Origin: Sequoia sempervirens
Lineage: Eukaryota; Streptophyta; Pinopsida; Cupressales; Cupressaceae
Direction: 5' to 3'
NCBI GenBank assembly: GCA_007258455.2
Contig: VDFB02373365.1
Span: 217,863,765 to 217,927,764 of the forward strand
DNA: 64,000 bases
Under the pieces are notes generated by a model, which was not told where the DNA came from, ran no database searches, and saw only the letters and a program-made list of their open reading frames with translations. Below, piece by piece: positions 54,449-64,000 of the stretch; position 1 is the stretch's first letter; the number at the start of each line of letters is the position of its first letter. The position numbers were made by a program, and so were the translations under genes.

Positions 54449-55983
54449 ACCTCGTTTTCAGTCCAATTTATCTCTCCAATCGATCTATCCTTGACCGACT
54501 CATATGCATGATCCTGCACCAGATTCCCATCATCCTCCAACTGGTTAGGGATCAACTTAACATTGTATAGTCTGATCACATCAACTGGAAGCCTAGAGTA
54601 TCTTTTATTCCTTGCCTCAAAGTCATCTTTGACATTTGCCCAGTAATCCTCTAGGTCATCCTTGTGATGGTATTCTTTGGTGGCCTTCTTCTGCGCTTCT
54701 CCAGTGATGTCAAAATTTGTCCTTTTAGAGTGGAAAGAGAAACCATATGTACTCAATTCATCCCCTGATGCATGAGCTGATTGAATTGAAGGACAAACCT
54801 CACTTTTGCCAATTTTTAGAGGGAAATCTCCACCAAACCCTATCTTATGCTTTGCCTTTTTAACAATAGCATCGAACTCACATATCTGCCTTGTAACCTC
54901 TAATAGCACAATGTGGTCAGTGGGATATCTAGGCAACCTGTATGGAGCAGTTTGACATCCATCAATTCTGATGTAGGAGAAAGTGGGAAACTATATGAAC
55001 CAAGCTCCATATTTCTTTATTAACTCCTTGGCTCCATCGGACAATCTCACATGTTCTGCATTTTGGAGGAACCTGGTAATATGCATTGTGAATGCATCAT
55101 TTGCCCTTCTAAAATCCTGATGTCCTAGATGCAATTCTAGGTATATGTCATAGACTATATCTTATCCAAATGTCCCCTTTGGATTTAAACCCCTGTATGG
55201 GTAGAATCTAGCCAACACATATATCACATAGGAGGACATGGTAAACATCTTTGTTTCCAGCACATCTCTTAACTGCCTGTCAATCATTGCACTGATGAGT
55301 CCTGCCTAATGGTAATTAATACCTTGCTCAATCTTATTGATCACATGCACCATCCAGTTCTCTAGTACTCCAACACTCTTCAAACTGGCCACTCTGCTCA
55401 ATAGTGTGATTGCATCATATATGTCTGGTTTGAATTTGATCCTGTGTAATTGCTTAGGCAGTTTGGAAAAATGAGACTTCAGTTTCTCCAACCAAGAATT
55501 AATCATCTGCTGGGCTTTGGTGGGCTCATCTTCATAGTAAGTTATGGCCAAGTCCATGTCCAAGGCACACACACATGGCAAGTCTGGCATATCAAATGCT
55601 TGGGCAATAGAAATCGGATTGAATTTTTCCAAGACCCTTCCTTCGGTGCTCATGACCCTCTGTGTGTCAAAGTCATATTGTCGTGCACATTCCAGTATCA
55701 ACTCATAGCACTGGATTGCAGGAGGGAATCCTGCCACATGGACCAATCCAGACTTCATCATCCCCTTGGTCAGGGCCGATAGATCCTTCTGAGTTGTTCT
55801 TGCCTTAAATTCCTCATACCTCCACGCTCCTACATTAGTGTCAGAGACCTCAGACCATATAGAAGATATCTTACTGTCAGGCACCTGGCTCTTTGTATCC
55901 AATCTCAATCTTTCTACCTCTGTAACTGAGGATCCTTCAGTATCACCCTTAGACTTTCCTACAGTAGCCTTGCTTGATTCAAC
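54449..55983 (-). pseudogene. ORF-X, N-terminal part (GypC)
   Basis: The minus-strand frame opens after a splice-acceptor-like AG (ATGTAG, 55984-55989). It starts VESSKATVGKSKGD and contains a 200-codon open stretch (55908-55306; WRYEEFKARTTQKDLSALTK, KFNPISIAQAFDMPDLP, LLSRVASLKSVGVLENWMVH). After two stops it continues to 54936-54449 (KHKIGFGGDFPLKIGKSEV, LEDYWANVKDDFEARNKRYS). The 17.4-kb element cuts it at 54449. Together with 37034-34957 the gene spans about 1190 codons. The sequence looks like a folded protein, but I recognise no family. It is sense-oriented with gag-pol. Confidence 0.68.
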
Positions 55984-57761
55984 CTACATTCACAAAACAA
56001 CCTCATGAATATTCATCTATCATCGATATTACAATCAAAGGTTAGCCTGGAAAGCACATAAAACAATTAATATCCATCATTAATCATCAATCTTTGAAAA
56101 TCCAGAAAATGAAGCAATCCGGGAAAATGAGGTAAACCAGGAAAAACCAGTCGGGGTGGAATTTGGAGAAATCTGACCCAGACAGACTCCTACGGTCAAG
56201 ACATCATTCATTAAATGAATTGTTAATGCGGGCAAAAGAGTTGTGTAACTACCATGAAATTCATTGATTAGCAACAAAAAGTGGCCACTTAGCATTTTAC
56301 TTTATCACCCCTAACATTGAAAATAGAAAGGAAATGGAACCAGGCAGGAAATCAAAAAAATTCGGACAGGTCGAACTTCCGTGGACCGCTTGAAATTCAT
56401 GGATTTATCACATTCTGCGGATACGGTAGAAACCAAGAAAATTTGGGTGCACAAAAATTCCATGAACACCTTGGAAACCCAACGATCGTTAATCGCACGA
56501 ATCATTAATTGGATGATCATGCAAACTTCCCTATTTGGATTCTAATGGTCATAAACTCAATCCCAATAAGCAAAACTTTGAATACACATGAATTTGGATT
56601 CCCAAACTTCACAAATGACTGATCCTCATGGTGAAGTGATGATGCCCTAAATTTAGTAACCAACCCTCCGCCATGAAAACCAGGATAAGCTCGACATTTT
56701 AGACACTATCCCCGAAATGATCAAGCTAAAGTACAGTGAGATCCCTCAGGGCATGAGCAGAGTTGGACTAGACACAAAACATGAAAATCACGATAACTCT
56801 ACCAAACCTAATAAATTCAGGAAAATAAACTGAAACCCTAATCTTCACAAAATATAGCAAATTACACCCCTAGAAGATAAGTCCTACCCAAAACACCTAT
56901 CCACAAGGGTATACCCAACATTCGATTGATAAACAAAAGCATGCATAGTGCGGGTGATAAAACTCGTGAAGAGGTGAGTCAACCCTATTTTGCCAAATAC
57001 ACACCATAAATGAGCAAGGGCCAACCTGAAATGACTACTAATCGACTCAAAAGATTTACCATAGATCAATTCCAAACGAAGCCCAAACTCGAGGAGGTGA
57101 CTGCAAAACAATGTGCCCTAGCAATGGAAAACTCGACACCAGCGCTTAAGCAATCCACACGCAAGTAGCTCGAATCCAATAATCAAAGCTCAAATGAAGA
57201 ATTTCAAGCACCAAAGCAGATAGCAAGTGAATAATGAAATCAAAAGAATGCCAAAAGGCCTTAAATCCACCTTCCCTCACGCTAGAGAAGATGTACTTCG
57301 AACATTACTGCGTGACAAGACATATCAAGGAAATCCAGAAACCTGAGCCCAAAATAGAATTTCAGAAAAAACCAAGCCGAACGGATAATCTGGGTGAGCA
57401 TGAATTCCTTGGATAATGCATCATTCGAGATTTTAATGGGGTTTGGGAAAATCCGCCCAAGCTGGAAAATCCTGGATTTCAGCAGAAACCCGGACTTTGG
57501 AAATTTCAGCAATAGCCAGACAAAAGGACCAGGATCTGGGAAAATCCGCCCAAGCTAGAAAATCCCGGACCCAGGTCAAAACCTGGATTTCGACTAAAAC
57601 CCAAGTTTAACCAATTCAAACCTCAAGGTAAGACCAAAGTAAACAAGGCCAACATCTCAAGACCTTGGAAAGACAAATCCAATAAAAACCAAAGGTCAAA
57701 AGACATTGTGAAAAGAGGGTTCCTACTCCGAGTGGGGCGTGTGTGCAACACTGCACAACAA
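55984..57761. repeat. Terminal-block segment upstream of ORF-X (GypC side)
   Basis: Non-coding counterpart of 7158-9442, with recurring GGGAAAATCCGCCCAAGCT and AAATCC(T/C)GGA strings (57430-57580). It ends GCAACACTGCACAACA at 57761. On the minus strand it begins TGTTGTGCAG. It is about 500 bases shorter than the GypA counterpart, mainly because the TCTCAGCGAA array is lacking. Confidence 0.6.
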
Positions 57762-57763
57762 AT

Positions 57764-57781
57764 GGCGACTCTGTTGGGGAA
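57764..57781 (+). other. Plus-strand primer-binding-like sequence
   Basis: TGGCGACTCTGTTGGGGA starts two bases after the CA terminus at 57761. I remember nearly the same sequence as the primer site of Ogre-type elements, but here it points away from the gypsy genes. See findings. Confidence 0.5.
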
Positions 57782-58731
57782 ATACTCCTAAGCATTTTGA
57801 TGACAAACTAGAATCGAGAACTCAGAACTTATGGCTTCAATTCATTCATCCTTCCTCCACCTATGGTTAAAACAAAGAACCCCCTAGTCACCCAAACTTT
57901 CCTACACCAGGGTTGAAGTGTGTGCATATGCATTCATTACCTTCCTTTAGCTGTAGCAGGAACCAAACTTGGTCTGAACAAGCTACATAAATATTCATAC
58001 TCTAAAAGTAACCTAGATAGAGTCTTGCTGCCAGTCAGGCATCCATAGGCCCTACAAGGTTATCGTTGTGATTCTCCTGAACATAGCTCCACTGTCAGCC
58101 AGGAATCCATAGCCCCGGTAGAGATATCCAGATCCCCCTGATAAGTCAAATTCAGACTTTAATTTTCAATATTATTTCTTTCTCTTTTTTTTTCTTTTTT
58201 TAAAATACTACTTGTCTTTTCATTGCATTCACTTCAACCTATGAACAATGAAGTTCACACTCAGGGATGAGAACCACAGTGGCACTAGAGCAAAAAAATG
58301 ATTTTTCACTTGTGCAAACTTCATAAGGACCTTCTGAGACTTCAGGTATCTTTAATATTTTGAAAATATGGAACCCTAATGTATTCCCATTAAATCTGAC
58401 TAGAAGACCCTCTGCTTTAGACACAAGGATATGTGACATTGGGTAGAGAATTCATACCATAATGTTCTGGAAAGATGATTAAAGTTCGTAAGGGAAATAC
58501 CAAGAACACCACACCTACTTTACCATCACTATCATACAAATGCAACAAGGGATCCCCATAAAGTATAGGAACCAAGAGCAAGAGCAACACAAACCAAAAC
58601 CAACAAACCAAAGCAAACCTATTCTACCAAAGCAAACAAACCAAAAGGAAACCTAGTCTAACCAAAACAAGACAACAGAAAGCAACCTAAACTAACTATA
58701 TACAAAGCAGGGAGCTGAAAACAGCTTAGGA
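57782..58731. other. Non-coding 3' spacer of GypC
   Basis: No gene. It contains an imperfect duplication around 58028-58075 and 58085-58140 (CTGCCAGTCAGGCATCCATAG / CTGTCAGCCAGGAATCCATAG) and a purine run on the minus strand at 58170-58205. Confidence 0.5.
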
Positions 58732-59880
58732 CTAGAAATAATGTTTCAAATACTGCCCATTGACAGGCAGTGGGATATCGTCTCCCGTGAGAGTCTTCAG
58801 ATGGAAGGCAATATCTCCAAGTATTTCAGCAATCTGATATGGACCAAGCCACAATTTTTCAAACTTCCCATGGTCCCCTTTTCGATCATGAGGTTTATCC
58901 CAGTATAACACAAGGTCAGAAATCCTAAAGGCCTTGACTTTAGCCCTTCTATCAAACCACCTCTTAACTACCCCCTGATGTTTGGCAAAGTTCTCAAGGG
59001 CATTGTCTCATTTCTCCTCAAGGTGCAATAGTTCTGTCAACCTAGCCTCCCTTCTGTCCCCCTCATCATAAAAATCATTAATGAATTGCAAGGTTGGGAT
59101 CTTGAGTTGAATAGGGAATACTAGCTCCAGACCATACACTAAGTGATAGGGAGATGTTCCGATGGATGATTTAAGCCTTGTACGATCTGCCCAGAGGGAA
59201 AACCGAAGCTGGGTATGCCAGTCTTTTGGATTGCTTTCTAGCAGCTTATGGATAACAGTCAATAAGTTCTTATTGGAGGACTCTGCTAAGCCATTACCCT
59301 AGGGGTAGTAATTGGACACAAACTTTATAATAATGCCATGATCAAAAGCCCAATTTTAAAATTTTAGAGATGCAAAAGAAGGGCCATTATCACAAACAAC
59401 AACAATAGGGCATCCAAATAGATTAATAATAGCAGATTCTAAAAAATCAATCACTACCTCAGATGTACATTGCCTACAAGCAAAAGTCTCAGTCCACCTT
59501 GTGAAATAATAAATAATAGTTAGAATGTACCTGTGCCCTGTAGAAGATGGTGGGTTGATAGGGCCTATGAAGTCCATACCCCATTGAGCAAAAGGTCTTA
59601 CCTCAGTGACCGGTTGAAGTGGAAGTGCTGCATACCTATCCTTGGTTGCTGCAGTCTGGCAAGTGTGGCAAGTCCTAACATGATGGTGAACGTCTTTGAA
59701 AAATGTGGGCCAATAGTACCCTGCTCTCAAAATCTGATTTGTGGTGGCAATCGTAGAACCATGGCCAGTGCCATACTTTTCATGAAATTCGTTCATCACT
59801 CTTTCAGCTTCCTGCTTCTCAAGACACCTCAAATAAATGCCTTCATGATTTTTCTTGTATAGAACAGCTCCCTTTAGCAT
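58732..59880 (-). pseudogene. Integrase of GypC
   Basis: The minus strand has an HHCC-type zinc module (NEFHEKYGTGHGSTIAT ... VRTCHTCQ). The catalytic core follows: QWGMDFIGPINPPSSTG (Asp), IVVVCDNGPSFASL (Asp) and NGLAESSNKNLL (Glu). The C-terminal part, with KFEKLWLGPYQIAEILGD (GPY/F), ends QYLKHYF and TAG. Stops occur near 59355 and 59290 (YYP*GNG) and 59007. No second RNase H lies between RT and integrase. Confidence 0.87.
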
Positions 59881-60060
59881 GAAACCATCACTCTTTAATC
59901 ACAAAGCTCTCCTCTGAACAACATTAAGATGATCTAGAGATCATTGGTTTAGCAAGTAATAAACTATGTCATCATAACAACCATCTGGGGAAACCTCCTC
60001 AAGGTTATAATTCTAAATAGTCAGTTTAGGGCCCATTTCAGCCATAGTCTGAGTAAGTCC

Positions 60061-60530
60061 CTATCCTCTTACCAACTTCATGGGTTGGATCTCAATATTG
60101 TATTCTTGTAGCATTGTCACCCACTTAGCTCTACGCTCACCCAACTCATTCTGCATCAAAAGTAACTTGACTATAGGATCTGGGAAAATTGCATAAACCT
60201 TATTCCTAAGGATATAATGGCTAAATTTCTTTACTACTATGACCAGGGCATACACCTGCTTTTCCACACTTGGATATTTCAACTCAGCATCTTTTAATTG
60301 TGCACTCATAAAAGCAATGGGATGCTCATTTCCCTCATCATACTTTTGAGTCAACATTCCCGCACATGAATGGTCTGAAGCAAATGAATAGATGTAAAAG
60401 GGCTTACTGTAATTAGGACTTACCAATACTGGAGCGTCAGCAATGGCTCGTTTGATTTCTTCAAATGCCTCCTTTGCTTCCATAGTCCATTCAACCTTAG
60501 CATCTTGCTTCAACATAGCATTCAATGGCT
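60061..60530 (-). pseudogene. RNase H domain after RT (GypC)
   Basis: The minus strand carries the post-RT RNase H: KPFYIYSFASDHSCAGMLTQ (Asp), EHPIAFMSAQLKDAELKYP, then EKQVYALVIVVKKFSHYI. It runs in one frame with RT, which makes it the best-preserved pol segment of this family here. A stop at 60060 ends it. Confidence 0.85.
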
Positions 60531-61254
60531 TGACGATTTCAGCAAATCCAGTAATGAATTTTTGGACGAAGTTGATCTTGCCAAAGAAAGACTTCATCTC
60601 CTTTTTGCTAGCAGGTGGCTGAATCTTCAGTATGGCCTCCACTCTTTCTAGATCAATAGCAATTCCATTTTCAGATATGACATGTCCTAGCAACTTCCCT
60701 TCTGTCACTCCAAAAATGCACTTTTTAGGATTCAGGGTTATACCGAATTCCCTACACCTTTGAAACACTTTGCGTAAGTCTGAGATGTGGTCCCCTCTAT
60801 TATTGGAAAAGATAGTTAGATCATCCATATAAATAATGATGCATTTGCCTATGATATCTTTGAAGGCAATATCCATGGCCCTTTGAAATGTAGCCCCTGC
60901 ATTAATGAGTCCAAAAGGCATCCTCCTGTAGGCAAAGGTACCCCATTTAATTGTGAAAGCAGTCTTGTGTCTGTCTTCATACTAGACCATTACTTGGTTG
61001 TACCCTGAATAACCGTCTAGGAAGGACATCATCTGAGATCCATTAACCACTTGAAGTACTTCATCCAATGAGGGGACTGGATAGTTGTCCTTTTTTGATG
61101 ATCTGTTCAAGTTCCTGAAATCAACACAAAGTCTTATTTCCCCATTCTTTTTCCTTACTGGGACCAAGTTTTCCACCCATGTTAAATGCCTGACAGGAAA
61201 TATAATTTGGGTAGATAATAATTTTTGAACTTTTTTTTGTATGACCAGTTCCAA
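60530..61254 (-). pseudogene. Reverse transcriptase (GypC)
   Basis: RT blocks are IRLCVDFRNLNRSS, MSFLDGYSGYNQVMV (Asp), a stop near 60981, then MPFGLINAGATFQRAM, IIIYMDDLTIFSNN (YMDD), LNPKKCIFGVTEGKLLG and the thumb. Only one stop interrupts the catalytic core. About nine residues in ten match GypA by eye. Confidence 0.88.
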
Positions 61255-61691
61255 TAATCCATTGATTGGTCCCTACTTTTGCCTGAAAGGATTGGCACTT
61301 GGCTTCAGAGGGATAGTATGAGTTATGATTGATGTATCATAAGTTTTCAAGTCCTCATAACTCTAGGCTACTATATCCGGAAAGCTACGCAATGCTTCAA
61401 TTATTCCTTGTCTCTCCTCTGAAGTGCATACTTTGCCAATAAAAATATTCATGGCGTTATCTTTAGTTCCCATATTGTAAATGTCACACTGTCCATTGAT
61501 AGACTCTTTCTTAGACTCTTGCTCATGTTCTCTGATCTTGTCTAGATCAAAAATCTACTCTAACTGTACCATTCCCCTTGGAATAGTATTAGACTTCAGG
61601 TTTATCACTCCTTCCAAATCCAGTTTTGCTTCCTAAAGTTCGGTTTCATCAATAATTTGGGAAGCAAAAACATCTATGTTTGTAATAAAGT

Positions 61692-62190
61692 TCAGGATAT
61701 GTTTGTCATCTTCAAATACCTGAAGTTAGTAACATTGTCCAGAACTGATGGTACAAGAGTCAATTCTACAGTAAACTTCTTCAAACCTGACAAAGATAGG
61801 GGCTGCAGGGTACTTGCTGCCTGGGCCAGAGAATCTGTAGTTTGATTCTTCTGTCGTGGTATCAATTGAATATTGAAGGCATCAAATCCATCAATGAGGT
61901 CCCATACTCTATGCCTATAATTAGTCATTCTCCTATCATGGCATGAATATTGTTTCCTTACTTGCTTAATTACCAACTCAGAATCACCAAAAACTTGCAA
62001 AATCTTAACCTTTTTCTTGAGTGCCATAAGAAATCCATGAATTAACACCTCATATTCTGCTACATTATTAGTACAATGAAATTGAAGTCTATGGGCTGCA
62101 AAGAAGTTTTTACCTTTTGGGCTGATCAGTTCAAACCCTGCTCCAGCTCCATGTTTGGATTTAGATCCATCAAATCTGAGAGTCTAGCAC
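61692..62190 (-). pseudogene. Extra RNase H domain upstream of RT (GypC)
   Basis: The minus strand reads LRFDGSKSKHGAGAG (Asp), NNVAEYEVLIHGFLMAL (Glu), LQVFGDSELVIKQV (Asp) and NQTTDSLAQAAST (Asp). From FDGS to the last Asp there is no stop, so all four catalytic acids sit in one open stretch, better preserved than in GypA. It precedes the linker (SGLKKFTVELTLV) and RT. It appears to be a second RNase H in an unusual place. Confidence 0.85.
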
Positions 62191-62471
62191 TCAGCAGCTA
62201 CAATCCTCTTTATCACATCGCTCAGCCTATTACTGTTGGATGATTCCTCAGACAGCATAGGTTTCTTTCTTTGATGCTCTTCCTGAGGGTCTTGCATATC
62301 TGTCTTGACTGCCAGGGTTAGATTTATGCATTTCTGTACTCGTTCTACTGTTGTTTGGCATAAACAACACTCCAACTTTGAATGGGAAGCATTATGAACT
62401 CTACACTAATTAGGTAAGAGTAATTCTTCGAAGCTTGTCCTTCTGCCTAGGTGAATTTGATTTTTGACACA

Positions 62472-63209
62472 CTATCTGATGAATTCTTCGAAGCTGTCTA
62501 GTAGGCTAATCTGATTACCTTGAGATTCTTCTTCATTAATCGATTCTGTCAGAATAGTAGCATTGCTGGATTCTGTCTCTGTATCAATAGACATCGTATG
62601 TAGCATCAACACCTCCTCTGAGTCTGACTTCTCATAAGGAGTTGACAGTATATAATTTCTCATGCCCACTTCCACTATCAGAACTTCATTTGAAGTATTT
62701 TGGTACTCCATAATCATGTATTTCATTCTTGGTTCTCTCTTAATTCTGATCTGATTTGGTACCCCTTTCTAGGGAAGCCACATGTGAGAGTGGTTAGTAG
62801 ATACATATCCATTTAAGGCCTTAATAAAATTTCTTCCTAGAATCAGGCCATACGCATCAGGGATGTCAGCAACTTGAATATTGATAACCTGCCGAATCCT
62901 TGGATCAAAAGCTACTTGCATGTGAATCATATTCAATTCTCCCACCACATTTACTTCAGTTCAATCCAACTGAGTTACCTTCTTCTGGGATTCAACAGGT
63001 GTAATTCCTAAAGCTCTACATATTCCAAATGGCATCACATTGGTAGAAGCACTAGAATCTAGTAAACAATTATGTAAATTCTTACTAAATATGTGTACAG
63101 AGATCAGAAATGGTGGGGTCTCTGTCTTCCCTTGAAACAAAGTTGGTTGGGTATCCACCTGGGTCACTTGAGTCTTGTCCTTCTCTTTTCCTTTATCTCT
63201 AGGGGGCAA
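62472..63209 (-). pseudogene. Aspartic protease (GypC)
   Basis: The minus strand reads HNCLLDSSASTNVMPFG; the active-site DSG has become DSS, which should abolish function. Then KKVTQLD and, past a stop, NMIHMQVAFDPRI and PDAYGLILG lead to MKYMIMEYQNTSNEVL. Similar in layout to GypA. Confidence 0.78.
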
Positions 63210-64000
63210 GTTAGTCCGACTGTGGGCCTAGTTTTGTGTCTTCACAGACTGAGAACAAGAAATCTTGCTGATATCCTGACTAGGAGATTTATCTAGGGAC
63301 ACTGGGTGTGCATCATAAGTACCTAGAACTGCCTTCCTAATTGTAGGGAACCTCAGTAACTCAAATGTTGAAAGATTTACCTTTAATTTCTTGAATTCCT
63401 CTATGACATACGAAGCCATTTTCTCCTCGCTTAGATTCATAGGGACCTCCCTGGAAGATTCCTCCACCTTATCTTTACTTACTTGAACAATTTTCTCTTT
63501 CTGTGAGTCCATTTAAGCTTGTCCTTCCTTCACAAGGTACTGTCTAGAAACATGTGGAAATGATAGATTATTACTAGCATTAGGATCTAGAGGGGTACTA
63601 AAATTATTAGGAGGAATGGAGGTAGTGAAAGGTCCCCCAGCCTGTGGACGCCTATGAGGCATATCTCTCAAACCTTGCCTCTAGAACATCTGTACTTCTT
63701 CAACATAAGCTTCTTCCTTATCCAGAGGGCCATTATCATTCATTGCTTCCTCATTGAATAACCAAGCAACCTCATCTCCATTGTAGATTTGATCTGTTTT
63801 CCCCTCTTGGGAATCAGATTCCTCTTCTGGAACATTTTCTTCGCCTGTTGGAAAAGGAGCATGGTTTAATACCAACACAGGATAGTCGTAAGGGTTTGAG
63901 GGAACAATCTCTTGACCATTTGCATTATTTTCTACCTCATACTAGAAAATAGAGGCCGCAGTCTGGAACTCTGGACATTCTAACTCCGAATGCTGACCTG
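63210..64000 (-). pseudogene. Gag-protease spacer and gag C-terminal end (GypC)
   Basis: Minus-strand segments 63512-63228 (KMASYVIEEFKKLKVNLSTF) and 63878-63681 (MLVLNHAPFPTGEEN) match the GypA spacers at 3344-3063 and 3725-3537. A His/Cys-containing end (SECPEFQT-like) reaches the window edge. Several stops. The rest of gag lies beyond 64000. Confidence 0.68.

Larger units (their letters stand above)
58732..64000 (-). mobile_element. Ty3/gypsy element GypC gag-pol region, truncated by window end
   Basis: Right to left: gag-protease spacer, protease, RNase H, linker, RT, RNase H, integrase, ending with a TAG stop at 58732. It is the same family and order as GypA. Its gag N-terminus and 5' terminal repeat lie beyond 64000. 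Its 3' side continues through the spacer to the ORF-X block (34316-57761). Confidence 0.87.

Noticed and set aside
34957..55983. ORF-X as an envelope gene
   Set aside because: No signal peptide, transmembrane segment or glycoprotein-like Cys pattern is visible; the middle is strongly basic.
58170..58205. Polypurine tract of GypC
   Set aside because: The purine run is more than 400 bases away from the block terminus at 57761, too far to prime plus-strand synthesis at that edge.

Overview
This window looks like part of a large, repeat-choked seed-plant nuclear genome. A conifer or other gymnosperm is my guess, at low confidence. The reasons are plant-specific retrotransposon lineages, long AT-rich spacers, nested insertions and only one convincing host gene in 64 kb. 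There is one 100-base run of N (9694-9793). Nearly all transposon reading frames carry in-frame stops and frameshifts, so they are annotated as pseudogenes.

Layout. (1) 1-9442, minus strand: a Ty3/gypsy element (called GypA here) with gag, protease, an RNase H domain placed BEFORE reverse transcriptase, RT and RNase H. It is preceded at 5491-5508 by a primer-binding-site-like sequence. Beyond that lies a terminal block (5512-9442) that holds an internally deleted extra ORF (ORF-X). (2) 9794-~15120, minus: a LINE/L1-type element (ORF1, endonuclease, RT, zf-RVT). (3) 15133-18637: AT-rich DNA with the only intact host gene, a PADRE/DUF4228 protein (16579-17136); a foldback MITE starts five bases after its stop codon. 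(4) 18638-21330: a long-TIR foldback element stuffed with a MITE nested inside a copy of itself. (5) 22341-25262, plus: a decayed LINE joined to (6) 25262-30659, minus: a Ty1/copia element. (7) 30660-34315: repeats, a 925-bp MITE with a readable empty site (31140-32064), and a 930-bp TIR element flanked by TA (32881-33810). (8) 34316-64000, minus: a second gypsy copy (GypC), again with the extra RNase H ahead of RT. Its ORF-X-bearing terminal block (34316-57761) is split by (9) a 17.4-kb Tat/Ogre-like element (37035-54448, minus) with two 1.2-kb LTRs, gag, protease, G-patch, RT, RH, a second RH, integrase and an antisense plant-mobile-domain ORF.

Most interesting: the 17.4-kb element carries three arrays of a GCGCTAAAACA-type motif at a nearly exact 21-bp period. 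One lies upstream of the antisense ORF and two lie upstream of gag, each in the same orientation relative to the ORF it precedes. In the GypA/GypC family the extra RNase H has moved upstream of RT, whereas the neighbouring Tat element has the homologous domain in the usual place. The terminal blocks of GypA and GypC each contain ORF-X and end at TG/CA-type termini, which suggests LTRs that carry a gene. The alternatives are given in the findings. All alignments and counts were made by eye.
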